The notes below the pieces were generated by a model. It saw only the letters and a list, made by a program, of their open reading frames with translations. It was not told the DNA's origin and ran no database searches. A program made the translations under genes and the position numbers. This document shows, piece after piece, positions 1-6,543 of a DNA stretch of 9,788 nucleotides. The first letter of the stretch is position 1, and each line of letters begins with the position of its first letter. The DNA lies in assembly GCA_023430245.1 (NCBI GenBank), contig JAEZBA010000429.1, forward strand, positions 1 to 9,788, read 5' to 3'. The DNA comes from Pseudomonadota bacterium (GTDB lineage: Bacteria; Pseudomonadota; Alphaproteobacteria; Rhizobiales; Xanthobacteraceae).

Positions 1-1064
1 GAACACCGGGGACCAGTCGCGCAGACGGATGGTGGAATAACTCCGATGCCTTCAAAAGCACAAACCGTAACAAGCGCGGCATCTGCCTCGATCTGAAATC
101 CCCGCGTGGCCGCGAACTTTTCCTGGAGATTGCCGCTCAATCCGATGTGGTGATCGAGAATTTCCGGCGGGGCGTGATGCAGCGCCTGGGGATTGGCTAT
201 GACGCGCTGCGTGCAGCCAATGGCGGCATCGTTCTCGCGTCGGTTTCGAGCCAGGGCGAAAGCGGTCCCGACGCCGGCAATATTTCGTTCGGCTCGACGC
301 TGGAAGCGACATCCGGACTTGCTGCGCTCACCGCCTATGACGACGGCGTGCCGCTGGTGACCGGGATGGACCTGAACTATCCCGACCAGGTCGGCTCGGT
401 TTTTGCGGCCGCGGCCATTGTCGCAGCATTGCGCGGCACTGCGCGCTTCGGGACCGGCGTTCACCTGGATATCTCGCAGCGCGAACTCGCGACCTTTCTG
501 TTGTCGGAAGAAATCGGCGGTGACGGCGCCAGCAAGCGCGGCAATGCCTCGCCCGAATATCTCTTGCAGGATGTATTCGCGACGCGTGACGGGTGGGCTG
601 CAGTCAGTATCGGCAACGGGCAGGAATTGACGCGCGCACTTGCGCTCGCGGCGCCCGATAGGGCGAGTACCGACACATGGGATACGGATGTGTCCAAAGC
701 GGCGCTTGGCGCATGGATGACCGGTGAGACCTCTGAGCGCGCCTGCAGTCTCCTGAACGCACGCGGTGTCGCCGCCGCGCCCGTCCTCGATGGGCAGGCT
801 GCATGGGCTTACGCGCAACAAGCCGCCGACGGGGCGATCCGGCCGCTGGCACGTTCGCCGTCAGGCGATGTCGTGAAGGGATTCCCACTTCACTTTCCGC
901 AAAGCCCGATTGCCGTAACGTGTTCAGCGCCCGATCTCGGCCAACATACGCACGCGGTCCTCGGCGATATTCTCGGCTTAAAGCCCGATGAGCTCGCCGA
1001 ACTTGCGCAACACGATGTGATCGGAACGCGGCCGGCATCGCCGAATGCATCCCGCCTCGATTAA
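1..1064 (+). CDS. CaiB/BaiF class III CoA-transferase, 5'-truncated by the window edge
   Basis: Transfers CoA between carboxylic acids, in the cytoplasm; the substrate is unknown. The reading frame is open from base 3 to the TAA at 1062-1064, giving 353 visible residues. Family members have about 380-410, so roughly the first 40-60 residues lie outside the window. A GTG at 147 is not the start, because family motifs continue upstream of it (NRNKRG at visible residues 21-26, LDLKSPRGREL after it, then DVVIENFRRG). By alignment from memory with formyl-CoA transferase, the Asp that forms the aspartyl-CoA anhydride (Asp169 there) corresponds to visible residue 128, in YPDQVGS. The C-terminal LGQHTHAVLGDILG is typical of the family. 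It is followed after 46 bases by the quinone oxidoreductase on the same strand, possibly in one transcript. It is clearly different from the second CoA-transferase at 5278-6519, so not a recent duplicate. Family assignment is firm, function open. Confidence 0.9.
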   Translation, partial: TPGTSRADGWWNNSDAFKSTNRNKRGICLDLKSPRGRELFLEIAAQSDVVIENFRRGVMQRLGIGYDALRAANGGIVLASVSSQGESGPDAGNISFGSTLEATSGLAALTAYDDGVPLVTGMDLNYPDQVGSVFAAAAIVAALRGTARFGTGVHLDISQRELATFLLSEEIGGDGASKRGNASPEYLLQDVFATRDGWAAVSIGNGQELTRALALAAPDRASTDTWDTDVSKAALGAWMTGETSERACSLLNARGVAAAPVLDGQAAWAYAQQAADGAIRPLARSPSGDVVKGFPLHFPQSPIAVTCSAPDLGQHTHAVLGDILGLKPDELAELAQHDVIGTRPASPNASRLD

Positions 1065-1087
1065 CCTCATCTCGATGGAGTAATCCC

Positions 1088-1114
1088 ATGACCGAGTTTG
1101 CGGGCGAGAAATGA
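1088..1114 (+). other. 8-codon mini-ORF coupled to the quinone oxidoreductase start
   Basis: ATG at 1088 opens an eight-residue frame (MTEFAGEK) whose TGA overlaps the ATG of the next gene in ATGA at 1111-1114. A good Shine-Dalgarno, GGAG at 1077-1080, lies 7 bases before this ATG, which is better placed than anything in front of the real gene (only a GAGAA stretch touching it). Ribosomes may load here and reinitiate at 1111. It could equally be the remnant of a deleted gene's start, or chance. No peptide function is suggested. Confidence 0.3.
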
Positions 1115-2094
1115 GAGCCGTTCGTTGTGCCCAATGGGGCGACCCAGACGTTCTGGCGGTCGAGGATGTCGAGTCGAGGCGACCGGGTGCGGGCGAAGTG
1201 CGCATCCAGGTCGAAGCGAGTGCCGTCAATTTCACAGATACGCTCATCGTGGCGGGGAAATATCAGTTCAAGCCGAAGCTGCCGCATATTCCGGGACATG
1301 AACTCGCCGGACTTGTGCTGGAAACGGGCGAGGGCGTGACCGAATGCGCCGTCGGCGATCGCGTCATGGCGTCGGCCCGGCAAGGCGGCGGATTCGCGGA
1401 GGAGTATGTCGGCGCGGCCGATAAAGTCTACCGGATCCCGGACAATATGAGCTTCGAGGCTGCGGCCGGATTCATCATCGGTTACGGCACGGCATATTTT
1501 GCGCTGAAATATCGCGGCATGTTGCAGGCGGGCGAAACGCTGCTGGTCAATGGCGCAGCCGGCGGTGTCGGTCTGGCGGCGATCCAGGTCGGCAAGGCGC
1601 TTGGCGCGCGGGTCGTTGCCTGTGCTTCGACGCCGGACAAGCTCGCACTTGCGCAATCGTACGGCGCCGATTGCTGCATCGATTACGTGAACGAAAGTGT
1701 GCGCGATGCCGCGATGGCGTTCACCGACGGCAAAGGCGTCGACGTGGTGTTCGACCCGGTTGGCGGCGACGCATTCACGCAGGCCATGCGCGCGGTTGGC
1801 TGGCATGCGCGCATGCTGATCGTCGGCTTTGCATCGGGTACCTGGCAGCAGATTCCGGCGAATATCGTGCTGGTGAAGAATATCGCCGTGATGAGCTCGC
1901 TCTGGGGCGCCGAACTCGAGCGGGATTCAGACTTCGGCCGCACGGTGCTGAACGAGGCGATGGATTTGTATCGCGACGGGCGGTTGCGAGCGTTGCCCGG
2001 TAAAACCTATCCATTGGAGCATGCGGCTGTCGCGCTTCGTGACATGATGAACCGCAGCGTGACGGGAAAGAGCGTCGTGCTGCCGCGCGGTTAA
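1111..2094 (+). CDS. Zinc-independent NADPH:quinone oxidoreductase / enoyl reductase (MDR superfamily)
   Basis: A 327-residue medium-chain dehydrogenase/reductase of the zeta-crystallin/quinone oxidoreductase type. Such enzymes reduce quinones or enones, including some enoyl-CoA-like substrates, with NADPH in the cytosol. The N-terminal GroES-like part holds the PGHELAG motif (residues 61-67). The Rossmann part holds NGAAGGVGLAAIQ (147-159), the cofactor-binding glycine motif in its quinone-reductase form. The structural and catalytic zinc cysteines of alcohol dehydrogenases are absent. Length is normal. ATG 1111 is chosen because MRAVRCAQWG is the usual first strand of the family. Its ribosome site is weak and it may be translationally coupled to the mini-ORF at 1088. 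It sits behind a CoA-transferase, which suggests a role in acyl-CoA metabolism, but the real substrate is not visible. Its TAA shares the TTAA at 2091-2094 with the convergent gene. Confidence 0.9.
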   Translation: MRAVRCAQWGDPDVLAVEDVESRRPGAGEVRIQVEASAVNFTDTLIVAGKYQFKPKLPHIPGHELAGLVLETGEGVTECAVGDRVMASARQGGGFAEEYVGAADKVYRIPDNMSFEAAAGFIIGYGTAYFALKYRGMLQAGETLLVNGAAGGVGLAAIQVGKALGARVVACASTPDKLALAQSYGADCCIDYVNESVRDAAMAFTDGKGVDVVFDPVGGDAFTQAMRAVGWHARMLIVGFASGTWQQIPANIVLVKNIAVMSSLWGAELERDSDFGRTVLNEAMDLYRDGRLRALPGKTYPLEHAAVALRDMMNRSVTGKSVVLPRG

Positions 2095-2558
2095 GCCGGC
2101 CGTCGCCGCATCAGCACGCGCCGCTCAGCCTCGAACACCACCTTGTCGTCCTGATTGAAGCCGAGATGGCGGAAGCGCACGATCCCGGCATCCGTGCGCT
2201 CGCTGTCTTCCCGGTCGATCACTTCGCTGAAGGCATAGAGCGTGTCGCCATGAACCACCGGATGCTTGAGCCGGAGCTTGGTGAGCGAAAGTTCGGCAAG
2301 TGCGTTTTCCGCGGTGTCCTGCGCCGCAAGGCCGATCACGATCGAGGCGGTGACGCCGCCGAATACGATACGGGTGCCGAATGGCGTCTGCTTCATCAGG
2401 TGTTCGTTGAAATGGCCATCCGCGGTATTCATCACCAGGTTGGTGATGAACTGGTTTTCCAGCGCTTCGACTGTCTTGCCACGACTGTGCCGGATGACAA
2501 GCCCGGGCGTGAAGTCTTCGAAATAGTTGTTGGGTCCGGTCAGCGCGGGATCGTTCAT
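2091..2558 (-). CDS. MaoC-like single hot-dog hydratase B, probably the catalytic half
   Basis: A 155-residue protein of the MaoC/hot-dog fold, a family that hydrates enoyl-CoA thioesters or dehydrates hydroxyacyl-CoA. Visible marks are YFEDFTPG near the N-terminus (12-19), MNTADGHFN (43-51) at the place of the canonical hydratase motif, VVHGDTL (101-107, the family's PGDTL loop) and GFNQ (133-136). In an ungapped comparison with the other MaoC-like protein (3715-4218), His49 falls at the expected catalytic His position, where the other protein has Tyr59. The GFNQ segment and overall pattern recall the domains of mesaconyl-CoA hydratase, which is a double hot-dog protein. It is the last gene of the minus-strand set, 8 bases after the acyl-CoA dehydrogenase stop, with only a weak AGG-type ribosome site, so it is probably translated by coupling. 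Substrate is inferred only from context. Confidence 0.88.
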   Translation of the reverse strand: MNDPALTGPNNYFEDFTPGLVIRHSRGKTVEALENQFITNLVMNTADGHFNEHLMKQTPFGTRIVFGGVTASIVIGLAAQDTAENALAELSLTKLRLKHPVVHGDTLYAFSEVIDREDSERTDAGIVRFRHLGFNQDDKVVFEAERRVLMRRRPA

Positions 2559-2566
2559 GGCGCAGC

Positions 2567-3718
2567 CTATGCCAGCAGCCGGTCAGAGATGATGCGAAGC
2601 TGGATCTCTGACGTACCTTCGAAAATCTTGGTCAGACGCGCATCGCGCCAGAACCGCTCAACGGGATGCAGCTGCGTATAACCCGCTCCGCCGAGCACCT
2701 GCAGCGCATCGGAGGTGACGCGCTCGGCCATTTCGCTGGCGAGGTACTTCACCATGGAGGCTTCCTTGTCGCTGCGGCGGCCGGTGTCGACGCAATCGCA
2801 GACGTAATACATGAGCTGGCGCGCCGCCTCGATCTCGGTTGCCATCTTAGCCAGCTTGAAGCGGACACCCTGGAAGTCGGACACGGGCTTGCCGAATTGA
2901 ACGCGCTCCTTTGCGTAGTTGACGGCGCAATCGAGAGCGCCGCTTGCACACCCGATGGCGCGCGCCGCGGTGTGAGCGCGTGCCTTTTCCAGTTCGCTCG
3001 AGATCAGATAAAAGCCCTTGCCTTCCTCGCCCATCAGCGATTCCGCTGGGATGCGAAAATCGTCGAAGGCCAGTTCGTACGTCTTCATGCCGAAATAGCC
3101 GATCTTCGGGATGGCATTGCCTTGCAGGCCTTTCGGGAAGGTGCCGCGCGGCTTCTCGAACATGAAGCAGGAAATACCTTCATGCCGGCGCTTCGGATTC
3201 GTCGATTCCGAGGTCCGCGCCATCAGGATCATGAAATCGGCGCCGTCGGCGAAGGTGCACCAGTATTTGTTGCCGTTGATGACCCAGCTGTCGCCGTCGC
3301 GGCGTGCGCGGCAGGCGATGGCGGAGACATCGGAGCCGACATTCGGCTCGGAGATGGCGACGCAGCCGATGAAGTCGCCGCGCGCCATGCGCGGCAGATA
3401 GTTGCGCCGCTGCTCTTCGGTCATCACCGGCATGCCGACGAGTCCATTGGCGCGCGCCATCAGACTGGCGACGCTCATCCACGCTTTCGATAATTCTTCG
3501 GCGACCAGGCAATATTCGAAACAGCCGAGCCCAAGTCCGCCATAATCCTCCGGAATCAGAATGCCGAAATACCCCATCTCGGCCATCTTCTCCCGCAGGT
3601 CCATCGGGATGTCGCCCTTCTCCGGGTCGAGTTTGTTGGCGAGCGGCATCACTTCGCGCATCGCGAATTCGCGCGCGCTGTCCTGGATCAGGCGGCGCTC
3701 TTCCGTCATGTATGTCAT
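2567..3718 (-). CDS. Acyl-CoA dehydrogenase (FAD-dependent)
   Basis: A 383-residue enzyme of normal length for the family. It introduces a trans-2 double bond into an acyl-CoA and passes electrons to electron-transfer flavoprotein. Evidence includes the first family signature AISEPNVGSD (121-130), the ERVQFGKPVSDFQ segment (271-283) of the C-terminal helical domain, the LGGAGYTQ stretch (342-349) and IFEGTSEIQ (365-373). Glu367 in FEGT corresponds to the catalytic base of medium-chain acyl-CoA dehydrogenase (Glu376 there). The start ATG (3716-3718 on the complement) overlaps the upstream maoC stop as ATGA, with GGAAAG about 10 bases ahead; a second Met at residue 4 is possible. The setting between two hydratase-like genes and opposite a CoA-transferase/lyase pair suggests a short or branched dicarboxylyl-CoA such as methylsuccinyl-CoA. 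That is an inference; the sequence alone does not fix chain length. Confidence 0.95.
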   Translation of the reverse strand: MTYMTEERRLIQDSAREFAMREVMPLANKLDPEKGDIPMDLREKMAEMGYFGILIPEDYGGLGLGCFEYCLVAEELSKAWMSVASLMARANGLVGMPVMTEEQRRNYLPRMARGDFIGCVAISEPNVGSDVSAIACRARRDGDSWVINGNKYWCTFADGADFMILMARTSESTNPKRRHEGISCFMFEKPRGTFPKGLQGNAIPKIGYFGMKTYELAFDDFRIPAESLMGEEGKGFYLISSELEKARAHTAARAIGCASGALDCAVNYAKERVQFGKPVSDFQGVRFKLAKMATEIEAARQLMYYVCDCVDTGRRSDKEASMVKYLASEMAERVTSDALQVLGGAGYTQLHPVERFWRDARLTKIFEGTSEIQLRIISDRLLA

Positions 3719-4218
3719 CTAAACCGTTCTTTCCGCACGAGATTCGTTCGCTTGAAGTCCACCACCAGCGCCTTGCGCTGATTGAATCCTTTGGTGTGCC
3801 AGGTGACGATGCCGTTGCGCTCGTCGCTCTTGGACTCGCGGCAATCCAGCACTGCGCTCGACGCGGTCAGCGTGTCGCCGGGATAGACAGGCTCGTAGAA
3901 GGTCAGATCCTCGATCCCGAGGAACATGCCTCCGGCCTCGCTCAGGTCCTGAACACTGAGGCCGAACACTGTATTGAACACCAGCATCGGGCAGACCACG
4001 ACATCCGGATGGCCTTCCCCACGCGCGAATTCCGCATTGAAATAGCGCGGGTTGTAATGCAGCGTCAGCGTCGTGAAGATCGTGTTGTCGGCTTCGGTGA
4101 TGGTGCGGCCCCAGTGATGCACGAACACGCGGCCGGGCGAGAATTCCTCGAACGAATGTCCCTTGCGCCACAAGGTGGCGCGTGCTCGCAGCGCGTCCGC
4201 TTCAGTTGGCGCCGTCAT
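3715..4218 (-). CDS. MaoC-like single hot-dog protein A, catalytic His replaced by Tyr
   Basis: A 167-residue hot-dog protein. Family marks are FEEFSPGRVF (23-32), the helix segment TLHYNPRYFN (52-61), VYPGDTL (111-117) and GFNQ (144-147). The overall pattern matches the MaoC-like protein at 2091-2558, with ungapped agreement through the central segment. There His49 of the sister protein is replaced by Tyr59 and the preceding Asn by His54, so this subunit may lack its own catalytic His and serve as a partner or substrate-binding half. ATG 4216-4218 is preferred over farther upstream in-frame starts, which would run through the gntR gene. GGAG lies 10 bases before this ATG and the protein then begins just before its conserved FEEFSPG. 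It follows gntR by 38 bases and overlaps the dehydrogenase start by four bases (ATGA), which implies tight coupling. Confidence 0.87.
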   Translation of the reverse strand: MTAPTEADALRARATLWRKGHSFEEFSPGRVFVHHWGRTITEADNTIFTTLTLHYNPRYFNAEFARGEGHPDVVVCPMLVFNTVFGLSVQDLSEAGGMFLGIEDLTFYEPVYPGDTLTASSAVLDCRESKSDERNGIVTWHTKGFNQRKALVVDFKRTNLVRKERFR

Positions 4219-4256
4219 GCTGGAGATGCTCCGGATTCGATCGAACGTTGCACCGG

Positions 4257-5003
4257 TCAGGACATGACTGATGCGGGAATCGCCTGACGCAACAACTGCG
4301 TCTTCATGGTGAAGCGATCGGCCGGATACAGGCTGATGGCAATCTGATACATCTCGTCGGCCGGGTCGAAATAGCGGCGCAGCACGAACAGGCCAGGGCT
4401 GCCGGGCGCGGCCTCCAGTTCGACCGCATGCTTGTCGTCGATCGCGACCGCGCTGATTTCCTGTTCGAGGCGCGTCAGCGTCACGCCGAAATGCCGTTCC
4501 AGCAGGGTGAAGATACCGGCCGTCTCGTCGCTCACGTGCTTGCGCACGTCGGCGTATTTGCGCGCCACGAAGATTTCGGTCCAGCACAGCTTGATGTTGC
4601 GCTCGACATGCCAGCGCAGGCCGGCGACGCGAAGCCAGCTCTCACCCGGTTTGCAGCCGAGCAGGTCGGCCAGCCCCTCACGGACCACGATCAGGCCCTC
4701 GGTCTTGCGTTCGAGCCGCGTATCCTGCGCGGCATCGAACAGCCGGCCCAGGGTGTCGATCTCCTGCACGAACAGGGTCGGATCCTGCCGGCCGCAGACG
4801 ATGGTGCCGGCGCCGCGGCGTCGTTTCAGCAGACCGCGCGTTTGCAATTCGCGGATCGCCTCGCGCACGGTCTGGCGGCTGACCCCGAACCGGTCGCAGA
4901 GTTCGTTCTCCGGCGGGAAGCGGTCCCCCGCGGCGTAACGCCCCGACATGATTTCGTCGGTCAGGGTCCGGCGAATCTGCTGATACAGGGTGGGAGACGA
5001 CAT
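4257..5003 (-). CDS. GntR-family transcriptional regulator, HutC subfamily (UTRA domain)
   Basis: A 248-residue regulator. The N-terminal winged helix covers about residues 5-70, with the family core FPPENELCDRFGVSRQTVREA (29-49) and the wing RRRGAGTIV (61-69). The C-terminal part, about 80-240, fits a UTRA ligand domain, ending in the characteristic strand pattern VLRRYFDPADEMYQIAIS (207-224) and PADRF (227-231). HutC-type proteins usually repress neighbouring catabolic genes until a small-molecule ligand binds. It is divergent from the CoA-transferase operon and first in the minus-strand operon, so it probably controls both and itself. Two candidate operators lie in the 274-base gap, one centred about 40 bases upstream of this start. 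The ribosome site in front of ATG 5001-5003 is poor. The effector is unknown; a pathway acid or its CoA ester is the obvious guess. Confidence 0.95.
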   Translation of the reverse strand: MSSPTLYQQIRRTLTDEIMSGRYAAGDRFPPENELCDRFGVSRQTVREAIRELQTRGLLKRRRGAGTIVCGRQDPTLFVQEIDTLGRLFDAAQDTRLERKTEGLIVVREGLADLLGCKPGESWLRVAGLRWHVERNIKLCWTEIFVARKYADVRKHVSDETAGIFTLLERHFGVTLTRLEQEISAVAIDDKHAVELEAAPGSPGLFVLRRYFDPADEMYQIAISLYPADRFTMKTQLLRQAIPASVMS

Positions 5004-5035
5004 CGTGCTTTCTGTCCGGGCCTATGCCTGTTCGA

Positions 5036-5050
5036 AATGTCCGAACATTT
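5036..5050. promoter_or_regulatory. Candidate GntR operator, gntR-proximal copy
   Basis: AATGTCCGAACATTT is an imperfect palindrome (ATGT-CCGA-ACAT, one mismatched inner pair) with the TGT...ACA arms and CG centre expected of GntR-family sites. It matches the copy at 5194-5208 in 13 of 15 positions. A second overlapping inverted repeat, TGTTCGaaatgtcCGAACA, spans 5029-5047 with perfect 6-bp arms. Related half sites occur nearby: TGTCCG at 5013-5018, ATGTTCGG at 5097-5104 and CGGACA at 5147-5152. The position about 40 bases before the gntR start suits autoregulation. Confidence 0.6.
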
Positions 5051-5112
5051 GATCGCATGGGGCGATCCGACTTGCAATGAGATTCTAAGCTATTGGATGT
5101 TCGGCGTTTAAT

Positions 5113-5137
5113 GATCGCCCGCCTGCGCCGGCGATGA
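5113..5137. repeat. Short palindromic intergenic repeat remnant
   Basis: ATCGCC at 5114-5119 and GGCGAT at 5130-5135 form an inverted repeat around a GC-rich centre, followed by GACACC. This resembles the ends of small REP-like palindromes scattered through rhizobial genomes, which I recognise from memory. Only one short copy is present here, between the two candidate operators. It is probably a degenerate element and not a regulatory site. Confidence 0.4.
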
Positions 5138-5193
5138 CACCGTGAACGGACACGCTCCCCTGCCAAGAATCGCGCAAGTGCCGCCGAGTCGAC

Positions 5194-5208
5194 AATGTCC
5201 GTACAATT
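5194..5208. promoter_or_regulatory. Candidate GntR operator, CoA-transferase-proximal copy
   Basis: AATGTCCGTACAATT has the same TGT-CCG-ACA core as the site at 5036-5050, 158 bases away. It overlaps a good -10-like hexamer, TACAAT (5202-5207), and lies directly before a -35-like TTGACC (5213-5218). On either promoter reading, bound regulator would block RNA polymerase for the operon that starts at 5278. Both assignments are by eye. Confidence 0.6.
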
Positions 5209-5241
5209 TCGCTTGACCCCTCCCATGATCAATGGTGGGAC
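5202..5241 (+). promoter_or_regulatory. Possible sigma-70-type promoter of the CoA-transferase operon
   Basis: Two incompatible readings exist. TACAAT at 5202-5207 is a good -10 but has no clear -35. TTGACC at 5213-5218 is a good -35 but the bases 17 downstream (around 5236-5241) are a poor -10. A transcript from either would give a leader of some tens of bases before ATG 5278. This entry marks the region and not a defined start. Confidence 0.25.
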
Positions 5242-5277
5242 TGGCCGTAACGAGCCAAGAGGAAGTCTGACACCCGC

Positions 5278-6519
5278 ATGTCCACAGCACGGCCAATGAC
5301 CGATAGCAGAGGCGGCGCGCTGGAAGGCATCCGGGTCGTCGACCTGACCCAGATGCTGGCGGGGCCCTATTGCACCCAGATGCTGGCCGACCAGGGCGCT
5401 GACGTCATCAAGGTCGAGCCGCCGCAGGGCGATTCCTCGCGCAAGCTCGGGCCCTATCGCGCGGACGATGAGGCGCGGCTCACCGGCGGCTATTTCTCCT
5501 CCGTCAACCGCAACAAGAAGAGCATCGTCATCGACCTGAAGAGCGAGGACGGTCGCGCGCTGCTGCGCCGGCTGATCCGCACCGCCGATGTGGTGGTCGA
5601 GAATTATCGCGCCCGGGTCATGGACCGACTCGGTCTCTCCTATGAATCGTTGCGCGAGGACAATCCAGCCCTGGTCTATGCCGCGATCCGTGGCTTTGGC
5701 GATCCGCGCACCGGCGAAAGTCCGTATGTCGACTGGCCGGCCTTCGACGTGGTGGCGCAGGCGATGGGCGGATTGATGGGGATCACGGGTCCGGATGCGA
5801 AGACGCCGACCAAGGTTGGCCCCGGCCTGGGCGATATCGTGCCGGGCGCGTTTGCCGCGACCGGCATTCTGGCCGCCCTGTTGCGCGCAAAGATGACCGG
5901 GCGCGGTCAGTTCGTGGATATCTGCATGGTCGATGTCGTGCTCTCGATCTGCGAGCGCATCGTGCATCAGCACAGCTATGCCGGCGTGGTGCCCGGCCCG
6001 GAAGGCAACCAGCACCCGATCCTCACGCCGTTTGGCTTGTTCAAGGCATCCGACGGCTTTGTCAGCATCGGCGCGCCGACCGATGAATGGTGGCGGAAAA
6101 TCCTCACCCTGATCGGCCGCGACGATCTTCTGGCCGACGAGACGCTCGCGACCAATGCGCTGCGGACGAAGAATCGCGAACGGGTTTTCGAGATCGTCGA
6201 GTCGTTCACGCGCATGCGGACCAAGAAGGAGCTGCTCGAATTGTTTGGCGGTAAGATCCCGTTCGGCCCGGTTTATGATATGGCCGACATCGCGCAGGAT
6301 CCGCATTTCGCGGCGCGCAACATGATCGTGGAGACGCGCGATCCCGGCACTGCGGCTCCGGTCGAGCTTGCCGGCGTGCCGATCAAATTCACCGAGACGC
6401 CGGGTGCGATCTGGTCCGGTCCGCCTCTGCCCGGTCAGCATACCGACCAGATTCTCTCAGCCGCCGGTCTCGAAATGTCTGAGATCGCCGACCTGCGACA
6501 ACGCAAGGTCGTTCAGTAG
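5278..6519 (+). CDS. CaiB/BaiF class III CoA-transferase, complete
   Basis: A complete 413-residue enzyme that moves CoA from an acyl-CoA donor, often succinyl-CoA, to a carboxylic acid through an aspartyl-enzyme anhydride. The opening LEGIRVVDLTQMLAGPYCTQMLADQGADVIKVE is the classic family start (residues 15-47), followed by NRNKKSIVIDLK (78-89) and DVVVENYRARVMDRLG (104-119). The catalytic Asp is most likely Asp186 in GLGDIVPG, aligned from memory with Asp169 of formyl-CoA transferase. ATG 5278 is preferred; AGAGGAAG ends about 13 bases before it, rather far, and Met7 (5296) lacks any ribosome site. It leads the plus-strand operon, 24 bases ahead of the CitE-type lyase, which is the pairing expected when the acid is activated and then split. 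Itaconate, mesaconate, citramalate or a similar acid would fit. Specificity cannot be read from the sequence. Confidence 0.93.
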   Translation: MSTARPMTDSRGGALEGIRVVDLTQMLAGPYCTQMLADQGADVIKVEPPQGDSSRKLGPYRADDEARLTGGYFSSVNRNKKSIVIDLKSEDGRALLRRLIRTADVVVENYRARVMDRLGLSYESLREDNPALVYAAIRGFGDPRTGESPYVDWPAFDVVAQAMGGLMGITGPDAKTPTKVGPGLGDIVPGAFAATGILAALLRAKMTGRGQFVDICMVDVVLSICERIVHQHSYAGVVPGPEGNQHPILTPFGLFKASDGFVSIGAPTDEWWRKILTLIGRDDLLADETLATNALRTKNRERVFEIVESFTRMRTKKELLELFGGKIPFGPVYDMADIAQDPHFAARNMIVETRDPGTAAPVELAGVPIKFTETPGAIWSGPPLPGQHTDQILSAAGLEMSEIADLRQRKVVQ

Positions 6520-6535
6520 GACGAATTCAGTAGGA
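6512..6535 (+). repeat. Tandem 10-bp direct repeat across the stop codon
   Basis: TTCAGTAGGA occurs at 6512-6521 and again at 6526-6535, a 14-base period. The first copy contains the TAG stop of the CoA-transferase and the second supplies the AGGAAG ribosome site of the lyase. It looks like a small local duplication. Confidence 0.7.
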
Positions 6536-6543
6536 AGTCTTCG

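Noticed and set aside
384..485. Suspected loss of the catalytic Asp in the first CoA-transferase, because SQRE replaces the MVD-type segment
   Set aside because: Re-alignment places the catalytic Asp further upstream, at the GD/PD position (visible residue 128), where Asp is conserved. The Glu at 483-485 is not the nucleophile.
604..1806. 400-codon minus-strand frame
   Set aside because: Antisense to the first CoA-transferase and the quinone oxidoreductase, both of which have clear motifs; no recognisable domain or ribosome site.
2666..3493. 275-codon plus-strand frame over the acyl-CoA dehydrogenase
   Set aside because: Shadow of the dehydrogenase, which carries both family signatures.
3715..4587. 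Extended 290-codon version of the maoC-like gene A
   Set aside because: The extra 123 N-terminal codons lie inside gntR in another frame and read as low-complexity arginine-rich sequence. The ATG at 4216-4218 has a GGAG ribosome site and starts at the natural domain border.
5108..5296. 62-codon minus-strand frame in the divergent control region
   Set aside because: It overlaps the candidate operators, the repeat remnant and the CoA-transferase start. Its C-terminal residues simply translate the palindromic repeat.
4678..6441. Long open frame of 587 codons on the minus strand
   Set aside because: It runs antisense through the CoA-transferase and the control region and overlaps gntR in another frame. 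The product shows no family motif and the content is typical of GC-rich shadow frames.
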